A stretch of DNA of 8,892 nt from JBJEQG01 sp051881635 (GTDB taxonomy: Bacteria; Bacillota; Clostridia; Oscillospirales; Acutalibacteraceae): the NCBI GenBank assembly GCA_051881635.1, contig JBJEQG010000150.1:1-8892 (forward strand). Reading direction: 5' to 3'. Shown piece by piece: positions 1-5,701 of the stretch; position 1 is the first letter of the stretch, and each line of letters starts with the position of its first letter. The notes under the pieces were generated by a model. The model was not told the origin of the DNA and did no database searches. It saw only the letters and a list, made by a program, of their open reading frames with translations. Both the position numbers and the translations under genes were made by a program.

Positions 1-452
1 ATCTGACTTGACGGAATTTCAATGACGGTTTCCAAACCCCATTGTTTTGCACCGTGAAAAATACCCTTTGTAAATTGCTTGGCATTTATGTGTATCAATG
101 CGTCCGGTTCATGCAAAAAGATTTGTTGATTTGCAGTTTCAAGTTTTTTGGAACAGCAATCAGTCGTGTAATATGTAATATGAATTTTGTCATCCGGACT
201 TTCCTTTACACGGATATTAGAACTTTTGTCAGAGCCTAACAATGTAATGTTAATATTGTTTCTTAAATCTATGCAAATATCTTTTAAATCGTCCATTGTA
301 CCACATTCTTTGGTTATCTTTTGCGGTTCGCCACAGAGGTCGAGATTGCGAACATCAAAATTAACGCTGAGTAAAGCGATAGATATAAGGACAATGCCGA
401 GAACAGAACCGAGAGTTGCAGAAAGGAAAACGATTTTTTTAGATTTCTTCAT
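1..452 (-). CDS. DUF4097-like membrane-anchored protein (C-terminus off the window)
   Basis: This is an open frame of 150 codons with no stop before the window edge, so the C-terminus is missing. It starts at an ATG (complement of 450-452) preceded at a good distance by GGAGGTG. Residues 1-6 are basic (MKKSKK), and about residues 7-29 form one hydrophobic segment, an uncleaved anchor or signal. The rest is extracytoplasmic-looking and beta-rich, with alternating stretches such as ICIDLRNNINITLLGS and IRVKESPDDKIHITYY. This resembles the repetitive beta-strand head of DUF4097/adhesin-like proteins, which commonly run to 250-300 residues. A Cys-Cys pair (TTDCCSK) lies in the head. The first 14 nt overlap the end of the upstream HAAS/DUF1700 gene, and it is the third gene after padR. 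PadR-DUF1700-DUF4097 gene sets are common in Firmicutes; a role in sensing or responding to envelope conditions is inference. The family call rests on context plus fold pattern, not on a diagnostic motif. Confidence 0.72.
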   Translation of the reverse strand, partial: MKKSKKIVFLSATLGSVLGIVLISIALLSVNFDVRNLDLCGEPQKITKECGTMDDLKDICIDLRNNINITLLGSDKSSNIRVKESPDDKIHITYYTTDCCSKKLETANQQIFLHEPDALIHINAKQFTKGIFHGAKQWGLETVIEIPSSQ

Positions 453-1002
453 GATATTCACCTCCATAGATGCGTGTGTATTTTCTGAACATACCTCTTA
501 TTGCCCGACCGTACAGTTTGGCAAATTGCCAGGAGCCGTAACCTGCAAATATGCTGATAGAGGCAAGAAGCAGTCCGAAACCGATTTGGCACAAACCAAC
601 CATAAAACTTTGGAAGAAAAGAAAGAAACTGCTGATAAATAATCCGATACCGCTGACGGCAAAGGCAAAAGAGGCTATAAGAAAAGATAAAACAACAACA
701 CCCCACAAAGCAAACATGGAAATAATAAACGGCAAAAGAACGGAAAAGCCTATTATTTTACCAATATTTTTTGACTTTTTCGGTTTTTCAAAGTTTTTGG
801 TTGTATCGTCATTTTCCTCTAAGATATTTTGGGCAATCGTTTCAGGAGAACCCAAAGAGCGAAAAATGCTTTCCTCGCTTTCGCCGTTCTCCAATTTGTC
901 GTTGATAATTTCGGTATAGTATTCGATGATTTTGTTCCGTTCATCTTTGGGAATACCGGCAAGGCGAATTTCAAGTTGATTTAAAAATTCAGTCTGTGTC
1001 AT
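439..1002 (-). CDS. HAAS-domain (DUF1700) integral membrane protein
   Basis: A 187-residue protein. Residues 1-62 form the compact helical HAAS/DUF1700 domain: the MTQTEFLNQLEIRLAGIP opening, then ERNKIIEYYTEIINDKLENG, then an SEESIFRSLGSPETIAQNIL ending. This N-terminal signature is found in many proteins encoded beside PadR regulators. A charged linker follows (about 63-82), then about 70 hydrophobic residues (83-155), enough for two to three membrane helices, and a basic, cytoplasmic-looking tail (160-187). I chose the ATG at 1002 over an upstream in-frame ATG at 1026 because GGAGG lies at 1009-1013 with a 6-nt spacer and because the family starts at MTxxEFL. The start lies inside the last codons of padR (14-nt overlap), and the end overlaps the next gene by 14 nt, so the three genes are probably translationally coupled. 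HAAS domains are proposed to relay membrane signals to the associated PadR; that role here is inferred. Confidence 0.85.
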   Translation of the reverse strand: MTQTEFLNQLEIRLAGIPKDERNKIIEYYTEIINDKLENGESEESIFRSLGSPETIAQNILEENDDTTKNFEKPKKSKNIGKIIGFSVLLPFIISMFALWGVVVLSFLIASFAFAVSGIGLFISSFFLFFQSFMVGLCQIGFGLLLASISIFAGYGSWQFAKLYGRAIRGMFRKYTRIYGGEYHEEI

Positions 1003-1309
1003 TATTATCCTCCGCAATAAATTCATAAATTTTAATCATTTTTTTCCATTCTTCCAAAAAGCTGCGAATACGCTCCCGTCCCTGTTCGGTAATGGAGTAA
1101 TACTTTCTCAGCCGTCCGTTGTGTTCCTGTGAGTAACAGGTAAGACAGCCGGCTGTTTGCAGTCGCCGCAAAATCGGATAAAGTGTCGATTCGGATATGT
1201 CGATATAGGGGGCAATACGATTGATAATTTCATAGCCGTAACTGTCACCGTAAGTCAGGCATTTCAAAACGCAAATTTCAATCAAGCCCTTTTTAAGCTG
1301 GATATCCAT
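989..1309 (-). CDS. PadR-family transcriptional regulator (small, subfamily 1)
   Basis: A 106-residue winged-helix protein, the usual size for stand-alone PadR regulators. It begins MDIQLKKGLIEICVLKCL, then SYGYEIINRI, the recognition-helix region ISESTLYPILRRLQTAGCL (about residues 41-59) and the wing HNGRLRKYYSITEQGRERI (about 64-82). A C-terminal helix (about 83-98) would dimerise. The start at 1309 is set by a near-perfect AAGGAGGTG binding site (1315-1323 on the other strand). An in-frame ATG at 1360 lies upstream of the promoter's -10 box and cannot be used. PadR proteins bind DNA as dimers and usually repress their own operon. Here a consensus promoter with a palindrome in its spacer lies directly upstream, which fits autorepression. 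It is the first gene of an operon with the HAAS/DUF1700 and DUF4097-like genes. The inducing signal cannot be read from the sequence. Confidence 0.93.
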   Translation of the reverse strand: MDIQLKKGLIEICVLKCLTYGDSYGYEIINRIAPYIDISESTLYPILRRLQTAGCLTCYSQEHNGRLRKYYSITEQGRERIRSFLEEWKKMIKIYEFIAEDNNDTD

Positions 1310-1331
1310 AATACACCTCCTTTTGCACAAT

Positions 1332-1360
1332 ATTATACAATGCATAGTATCAGATGTCAA
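1332..1360 (-). promoter_or_regulatory. Consensus sigma-A promoter of the padR operon
   Basis: On the minus strand, TTGACA (complement of 1355-1360) and TATAAT (complement of 1332-1337) are separated by exactly 17 bp, a perfect match to the housekeeping promoter. Transcription should begin near 1325, leaving a leader of only about 15 nt that consists of the ribosome binding site. Such a strong core promoter on a regulator operon implies that it is normally held down by a repressor. Confidence 0.88.
1335..1350. promoter_or_regulatory. Candidate PadR operator (imperfect palindrome in the promoter spacer)
   Basis: ATACAATGCATAGTAT is a 16-bp palindrome that matches its reverse complement at 14 of 16 positions (ATAC-n-ATGCAT-n-GTAT). 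It occupies most of the -35/-10 spacer and the first half of the -10 box of the padR promoter, so a bound dimer would block RNA polymerase. AT-rich dyads overlapping their own promoter are typical PadR targets. Assignment to this PadR is inferred from position. Confidence 0.6.
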
Positions 1361-1404
1361 GAGTTTATTTTTTATTTAAGGCAGATATTTAAAATAAACT
1401 CTTG
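1358..1404. repeat. Perfect 14-bp inverted repeat between divergent promoters
   Basis: CAAGAGTTTATTTT at 1358-1371 is repeated exactly in inverted orientation as AAAATAAACTCTTG at 1391-1404, with a 19-nt centre. The left arm overlaps the last three bases of the padR -35 box. The stem is AT-rich and no T-run follows it, so it does not look like an intrinsic terminator. It could be a protein-binding site or the remnant of a duplicated divergent control region: after the right arm come TGATAATGCA and a GGA-rich stretch that loosely echo what follows the left arm on the other strand. Confidence 0.7.
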
Positions 1405-1474
1405 TGATAATGCACAAAGGAAAGGCTAAAACTTTGTACCGTAAAGCAAAAATATTTTTTTTGTTCTAAAACGG

Positions 1475-1503
1475 TTGTAATCTATGTGCAAATAATATAT
1501 AAT
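1475..1503 (+). promoter_or_regulatory. Predicted sigma-A promoter of the EF-G-like gene
   Basis: TTGTAA (1475-1480) and TATAAT (1498-1503) are spaced 17 bp apart. The start would be near 1510, giving a leader of about 80 nt before the coding region. The stretch between this promoter and the padR promoter (1405-1474) shows nothing further that I can support. Confidence 0.7.
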
Positions 1504-1590
1504 TTATAGCAAGCGAAAGAAAACTATTGTATCTTTTGCTTATTAAATCCATGAATGTCAAATTGACAGACCGAAAGGAGATTTCCGTTG

Positions 1591-3645
1591 ATGAAACAGT
1601 ATTCTGCAAAAAATATTTATAATATTGCAATCGCAGGTCATAGCGGTTCAGGTAAAACATCGTTGGCTGAGGCTATGATTTATATGTGCGGCGGCAGTGA
1701 CCGCTTGGGAAAAATCAATGAAGGAAATACCGTTTGCGATTTTGACCCAGAGGAGATTAAACGCCATACTTCAGTGTTGGCATCTGTTGCTCCGATTGAA
1801 TGGAAAAACAATAAGATTAACCTGATAGATACTCCCGGACTGTTTGATTTTGAAGGCGGTCTTTATGAGGGAGTTCGTGCGGCGGATATTGTTTTGGTTA
1901 CGGTATCGGGCAAAAACGGTGTCACTGTCGGTACGGAAAAAGCCGTTGCGGCGGCAGAAAAAAGAGGATTGACAAAGGTATTTTTTGTTAATGGCCTGTG
2001 TGATGAGAGTGCCAGATTTTACCGTGTGTTTGAAAATCTGAAAGCCTCTTTCGGTCCTTCCATTTGTCCTGTTGTTGTTCCTTATATTGTAGACGGACAG
2101 GCTGATTGTTATGTCAACCTTTTGGAATATAAAGCCTATAAATATGTCAACGGCAAGGTGACAAATGTACCTATTCCCGATATGGGCGACCGTTTGGAAG
2201 GTTTAAGAACCGCTATTTGCGAGGCGGTTGCGGAAACAAGCGATGAAATGTTTGAAAAGTATTTTTCAGGCGAAAGTTTTACGCCTGAGGAAATTATTGT
2301 CGGTGTCAGTCAGGGCGTTAAAAACGGAACAATCAGTCCCGTATTTTGCGGTGATGCTCTGTTGTCCTATGGCGTGGAACAGCTTTTGAACGGCTTGATT
2401 TGGCTTGCACCGAGTGCGGCGGATAAATCCGAGGAATTGGCAGTAGATACGGACGGCAATCCCGTTGAACTTTCCGTTAATGATGATGCATTACCGGCGG
2501 CTGTTGTCTTTAAAACTGTGGCAGACCCGTTTGTTGGAAAGCTATCCTATTTAAAAGTCATTTCCGGTAAGATTTCTGCCGATACACCGTTAGTTAATAT
2601 GAGGACAGGCAATGTTGAGAAGATTTCAAAGGTGTTGACCGTTAAAGGCAAAAAAACCGAGGATACAGCGGTGCTTTGTGCAGGTGATATTGGTGCTGTA
2701 CCGAAACTTCAACAGTCAATCACAGGTGATACACTTGCCGCTCCCGCAAGAAAAGTTATTCTTGACCGTGTGGAATATCCAACCCCGACTTTCTCTATGG
2801 CGGTTTCTCCTGTAACAAAGGGAAACGAGGAAAAAGCCGCACAAGGTATTTTGCGTTTGGCGGAGGAAGACCCGACCATTCGTTTTGAAAATAATACCGA
2901 AACACACGAAATGATTTTGACGGGTATGGGTGAACAGCACTTAGATGTTATTGTATCCAAATTGAAAAATAAATTCGGTGTTGAAGTTACATTGGCTACA
3001 CCAAAGGTTGCATACAGAGAAACCATACGCAAAAAGGTTCAGGCACAGGGGCGTCACAAAAAACAGACAGGCGGTCATGGTCAGTTCGGTGATGTTTGGA
3101 TTGAATTTGAGCCGATTGAGGGAACAGATTTTGAGTTCGGCGAAAGAATTGTCGGCGGTTCCGTACCAAAGAGCTTTTTGCCTGCTATTGAAAAAGGTCT
3201 GAGAGAATGTATTAAAAAAGGACCGTTGGCGGGTTATCCTGTTGTTGGCTTGAAAGCGACCGTTTATGACGGCTCTTATCACCCCGTAGATTCGTCCGAA
3301 ATGTCATTCAAAATGGCGGCGGCATTGGCATATAAGGCGGGTATGCCGCAGGCTTCTCCCGTACTTTTAGAGCCTATCGGAGTTTTGAAAGCAACCGTAC
3401 CCGATAGTTGTATGGGTGATATTATGGGCGAAATCAATAAACGCCGTGGGCGTGTTTTGGGTATGCAGCCCGCCGAACATGGCAGTCAGACGATTGAGGC
3501 GGAAGTGCCGTCCGCAGAGATGAATGACTTTGCTGTTTTCCTCCGTCAGGCAACACAAGGACGGGGCAGTCATACATTTACATTTGTACGCTATGAGGAA
3601 GCTCCCGCAAGCGTTGCAAAAAGTTTGGCGGAAACCAATTCATAA
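1591..3645 (+). CDS. EF-G-like translational GTPase paralogue with degenerate G3/G4 motifs
   Basis: A 684-residue protein with the full five-domain EF-G layout. Domain I (about 8-270) has the P-loop GHSGSGKTS (16-24), a switch I threonine (T60) and DTPG (80-83). Domain II (about 300-385) includes VFKTVADPFVGKLSYLKV. Domain III (about 395-475) includes LRLAEEDPTIRF and LTGMGEQHLDVI. Domain IV (about 480-600) has the tip loop YDGSYHPVDSSE (559-570). Domain V follows (about 600-684). The P-loop differs from the AHIDAGKTT of canonical EF-G and places it with the EF-G-like (EF-G-2) proteins, so the main fusA is expected elsewhere. Two key spots are unusual: the catalytic-His position after DTPG is Leu84, and the guanine-specifying NKxD is NGLC (134-137). 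Domains III-V keep ribosome-facing features, including the intact tip loop. AAAGGAG (1574-1580) precedes the ATG by 10 nt; an in-frame TTG at 1588 is an alternative start. It has its own promoter and is not in an operon. Its actual role (translocation helper, ribosome rescue or recycling) is not known from the sequence. Confidence 0.93.
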   Translation: MKQYSAKNIYNIAIAGHSGSGKTSLAEAMIYMCGGSDRLGKINEGNTVCDFDPEEIKRHTSVLASVAPIEWKNNKINLIDTPGLFDFEGGLYEGVRAADIVLVTVSGKNGVTVGTEKAVAAAEKRGLTKVFFVNGLCDESARFYRVFENLKASFGPSICPVVVPYIVDGQADCYVNLLEYKAYKYVNGKVTNVPIPDMGDRLEGLRTAICEAVAETSDEMFEKYFSGESFTPEEIIVGVSQGVKNGTISPVFCGDALLSYGVEQLLNGLIWLAPSAADKSEELAVDTDGNPVELSVNDDALPAAVVFKTVADPFVGKLSYLKVISGKISADTPLVNMRTGNVEKISKVLTVKGKKTEDTAVLCAGDIGAVPKLQQSITGDTLAAPARKVILDRVEYPTPTFSMAVSPVTKGNEEKAAQGILRLAEEDPTIRFENNTETHEMILTGMGEQHLDVIVSKLKNKFGVEVTLATPKVAYRETIRKKVQAQGRHKKQTGGHGQFGDVWIEFEPIEGTDFEFGERIVGGSVPKSFLPAIEKGLRECIKKGPLAGYPVVGLKATVYDGSYHPVDSSEMSFKMAAALAYKAGMPQASPVLLEPIGVLKATVPDSCMGDIMGEINKRRGRVLGMQPAEHGSQTIEAEVPSAEMNDFAVFLRQATQGRGSHTFTFVRYEEAPASVAKSLAETNS

Positions 3646-3773
3646 AATCTAAAAATTTCGCCGCAGAAAACGATTGTTTTCCTTACATACTGTTAAACTG
3701 CAATCCATAGGATTTTTCTCTTGCAGACAGTTTGCTTTATGGTATGACAGGCGTGGAAAAAATTATAAAAAAC

Positions 3774-3815
3774 ACAGCGTGAAAAGCATTTCTGTCTTTC
3801 ACGCTGTATTTTTTG
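3774..3815. terminator. Bidirectional Rho-independent terminator
   Basis: ACAGCGTGAAA (3774-3784) pairs perfectly with TTTCACGCTGT (3797-3807) across a 12-nt loop. TTTTTT follows on the plus strand (3809-3814), and the minus-strand exit is also T-rich shortly after the stem. It lies between convergent genes, so it can end both the EF-G-like transcript and the dehydrogenase-lipoprotein transcript. The 128 nt from the EF-G stop to this stem hold nothing else I can support beyond a weak 6-bp hairpin. Confidence 0.88.
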
Positions 3816-3822
3816 TATATGT

Positions 3823-4332
3823 TCACTTTTGGAAAAATACTTTGATTTCTTCACTGCTCATTTCTGCTGCAATTTCTTCCATATTTTTAATAGTGCCGAT
3901 TTTTGTATAACGGTATGAAGTATGAAAGTTCTTGTAGAAAATCACAAGACAGTTATCGCCCCAAAGCATAATATCTCCGACTTTAATTTCACCGATTGTC
4001 TTTGCGTTGCTTGGCAGAGTTTCAGGCAGATAGTAGTACTTTTCGTTTCCATTCAGTTCCTGCATTGTTGCACTCATTGGAAGAAGGTTTATAAACGCTT
4101 CCGCAGTTTGGTTATCATACAGTTCAACTTCGTATGTTTTACCACTTATTACAATTTCTATGGTCTTTACTTGTATATTTGAATTTTCCTCCTCTATGCT
4201 TGTTGTCGTTGTTTCCGTTTTACTTTCAGTTTCAGTGTTTGATGACTGTGTTGGTGCAGCAGTGCAAGCGGAAAGCATAACCACCAATATCAAAGAATAT
4301 AAAAAACGCTTATACATTTTTGTTTCTTTCAT
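3823..4332 (-). CDS. Cyclophilin-like-fold lipoprotein
   Basis: A 169-residue secreted lipoprotein. Residues 1-22 are a lipoprotein signal peptide ending in a lipobox (LSA-C, Cys23 lipidated). Residues 24-52 are a Ser/Thr/Glu-rich linker. Residues 57-167 form one domain recognisable as the bacterial cyclophilin-like family (Pfam Cyclophil_like type): IVISGKTYEVELYDN, then FINLLPMS, NGNEKYYYLPETLP, VGDIMLWGDNCLVIFYK and SYRYTKIGTI. These small beta-barrels share the cyclophilin fold, but prolyl isomerase activity is not established for them and their ligand is unknown. The gene starts 12 nt after the stop of the iron alcohol dehydrogenase, so it is probably co-transcribed. Neither the ATG at 4332 nor the in-frame ATG at 4317 (which would give a more typical 17-residue signal peptide) has a good ribosome binding site. 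Translation may depend on coupling to the upstream gene. In other Firmicutes such proteins often sit near oxidoreductases. Confidence 0.85.
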   Translation of the reverse strand: MKETKMYKRFLYSLILVVMLSACTAAPTQSSNTETESKTETTTTSIEEENSNIQVKTIEIVISGKTYEVELYDNQTAEAFINLLPMSATMQELNGNEKYYYLPETLPSNAKTIGEIKVGDIMLWGDNCLVIFYKNFHTSYRYTKIGTIKNMEEIAAEMSSEEIKVFFQK

Positions 4333-4344
4333 AGGTTCTTGTAA

Positions 4345-5526
4345 TCAATAATTATCTTTTTTCATACTTTCTTTGAAGATTGCTTTAATTTCGTCTTTGT
4401 TCAATATTTTGTATCCGCCGTCCATAATAAATGTTGCATCTGTAAGACCATCAAGCATATCTTCGGTCACGCCAAGGTCGGCTGTGTTTGTTACAAGGTC
4501 AAGTTCTTTCATCCAGTTTTCCATAGAGGCAAGACCTTCAAGTGCGATTTGCTCATCGGTTTTACCGATTGTATTGACATTCCATACATTTACAGCAAAG
4601 CGTTTGAATTTCTGTACACCATAAGGCAATATGAATTTGTAATAAGGCAAAGATACCGCCGATAAAGTCATACCATGAGTAGCATCGGTATAAGCACCTA
4701 CCGCCTGACCAAGCATATGCACCATCCAGTCAGTGGCTTTTCCGCAGGCAACAAGTGTATTGAGTGCCCAAGTTGCTGTCCACATAATATTGCTGCGTGC
4801 CTCATAGTCGGTAGGATTTTTTATGGCAATTCGTGAAGAGTGAATAACTGATTTCATCAAACCTTCCATGATATAATCAGAGGTGTTATCATCTTCACCT
4901 GAGAAATATTGTTCACAGATATGGTTGAAAATATCATAAATTCCCGACACCATTTGATACTTTGGCAAAGTATAAGTATAAACGGGGTTAAGAATAGAAA
5001 ACTTCGGAAATACATTATCACCGAACACATGACCGATTTTAAGTTTCTGTTTATGATTTGTAATGACAGCACCGCCGTTCATTTCACTGCCGGTTCCCAC
5101 CATTGTCAAAACACAGCCAACAGGTATAATTTCATTATCTACATCATCAAATTTCAGATAATATTTCTCCCACGGGTCCTCTTTGCAATGAACGGAAATT
5201 GATACAGCCTTTGCATAGTCGCAGACACTGCCACCGCCTACCGCCAGAATGAAATCCACCTTTCCGGCTCTTGCCCGTTCACAGCCTTCATACAGCTTTT
5301 CGACCGTAGGATTTGGCATAACGCCTGCATCTTCCACAATGGTTTTGCCGCAATTGGTGAGTATTTTAACCACATCATCGTAAATGCCGTTTTTCTTAAT
5401 AGAGCCACCGCCATAAACGAGCAACACATTTTTTCCATACTTTTGAAGTTCTCCGGCAAGATTGCTTAAAGCATTTTCGCCGAAATACAGTTTTGTTGGG
5501 TTTGAATACACAAAATTGCCTAACAT
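4345..5526 (-). CDS. Iron-dependent alcohol dehydrogenase (butanol dehydrogenase/YqhD type)
   Basis: A 393-residue group III alcohol dehydrogenase that reduces aldehydes to alcohols with NAD(P)H in the cytoplasm. The N-terminal Rossmann-like part has GGGS at 39-42, the YqhD/BdhA-type dinucleotide motif, and the family signature GGGSVCDYAK (97-106). The C-terminal helical domain carries the predicted metal ligands Asp198, His202, His270 and His284 at the spacing seen in FucO and YqhD. The second histidine of the usual HxxxH (the FucO His267 position) is Gln274 here. The length matches the family (about 385-395). The start at 5526 is set by AGGAGG (5535-5540) with an 8-nt spacer; a longer frame reaching 5589 is rejected because it runs back into the promoter. 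It is the first gene of a two-gene unit with the cyclophilin-like lipoprotein. The promoter looks MerR-type, so induction by aldehydes or electrophiles is plausible. The substrate is not determined by the sequence. Confidence 0.93.
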   Translation of the reverse strand: MLGNFVYSNPTKLYFGENALSNLAGELQKYGKNVLLVYGGGSIKKNGIYDDVVKILTNCGKTIVEDAGVMPNPTVEKLYEGCERARAGKVDFILAVGGGSVCDYAKAVSISVHCKEDPWEKYYLKFDDVDNEIIPVGCVLTMVGTGSEMNGGAVITNHKQKLKIGHVFGDNVFPKFSILNPVYTYTLPKYQMVSGIYDIFNHICEQYFSGEDDNTSDYIMEGLMKSVIHSSRIAIKNPTDYEARSNIMWTATWALNTLVACGKATDWMVHMLGQAVGAYTDATHGMTLSAVSLPYYKFILPYGVQKFKRFAVNVWNVNTIGKTDEQIALEGLASMENWMKELDLVTNTADLGVTEDMLDGLTDATFIMDGGYKILNKDEIKAIFKESMKKDNY

Positions 5527-5580
5527 TTGATTTTCCTCCTTTATTGCCTGTTTTAAATTTACTATAATGAACTTAATCTT

Positions 5581-5611
5581 ATTATACAAGTTAAAGTTAA
5601 CTTTAAGTCAA
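5581..5611 (-). promoter_or_regulatory. Dehydrogenase promoter with 19-bp spacer (MerR-type architecture)
   Basis: On the minus strand, TTGACT (complement of 5606-5611) and TATAAT (complement of 5581-5586) are separated by 19 bp, too long for efficient unassisted initiation. This over-long spacer is the hallmark of promoters activated by MerR-family proteins, which bend the spacer. The palindrome annotated separately fills it. Transcription would begin near 5574, giving a leader of about 48 nt. No MerR gene lies in the window. Confidence 0.75.
5591..5606. promoter_or_regulatory. Perfect 16-bp palindromic operator in the dehydrogenase promoter
   Basis: TTAAAGTTAACTTTAA is identical to its own reverse complement and sits in the -35/-10 spacer, touching the -35 box. 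The AGTTAACT core flanked by CTTA/TAAG-like ends resembles operators of the AdhR/NmlR-type MerR regulators that control alcohol dehydrogenase and aldehyde-detoxification genes in Firmicutes. The regulator assignment is inference. Confidence 0.72.
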
Positions 5612-5639
5612 TAGATTTTTTAAAATTTTTGAAAATACA

Positions 5640-5677
5640 AAACCACTTCCAATTTGAACTGCAATCGGAAGTGGTTT
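5640..5677 (-). terminator. Rho-independent terminator of the glycogen phosphorylase gene
   Basis: AAACCACTTCC (5640-5650) pairs perfectly with GGAAGTGGTTT (5667-5677). On the minus strand the stem is followed by TTTTGTATTTT. It begins about 25 nt after the phosphorylase stop and ends before the dehydrogenase promoter, separating the two minus-strand units. Confidence 0.88.
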
Positions 5678-5701
5678 CGATTTAAGTTTCTTGTCAGGAT
5701 A

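Noticed and set aside
187..642. A 151-codon plus-strand frame over the DUF4097-like and HAAS genes
   Set aside because: It is antisense to two well-supported overlapping genes with good ribosome binding sites; composition shadow.
551..919. A 122-codon plus-strand frame over the HAAS/DUF1700 gene
   Set aside because: Antisense shadow of a gene with a clear family signature; no ribosome binding site.
1310..1360. A longer padR start at 1360
   Set aside because: The extension lies over the -10 box and spacer of the padR promoter, upstream of the expected transcript start. The downstream ATG has an excellent ribosome binding site.
1588..1590. TTG as the EF-G-like start codon
   Set aside because: The adjacent ATG at 1591 is equally in frame and at acceptable distance from AAAGGAG. 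TTG cannot be excluded but adds only one residue.
1405..1590. Possible riboswitch or attenuator in the EF-G-like leader
   Set aside because: I found no stable stem plus T-run and no known aptamer pattern in the roughly 80-nt leader.
3666..3681. Small hairpin GAAAAC-gatt-GTTTTC after the EF-G-like stop
   Set aside because: Only 6 AT-rich pairs and no T-run; the strong terminator at 3774-3815 explains termination.
3674..3910. A 78-codon plus-strand frame running across the terminator into the lipoprotein gene
   Set aside because: It reads through a strong terminator and overlaps a recognised gene antisense; no ribosome binding site.
5527..5589. A 21-residue N-terminal extension of the iron alcohol dehydrogenase
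   Set aside because: It would begin in the promoter -10 region and before the expected transcript start. The ATG at 5526 has AGGAGG upstream and matches the family N-terminus.
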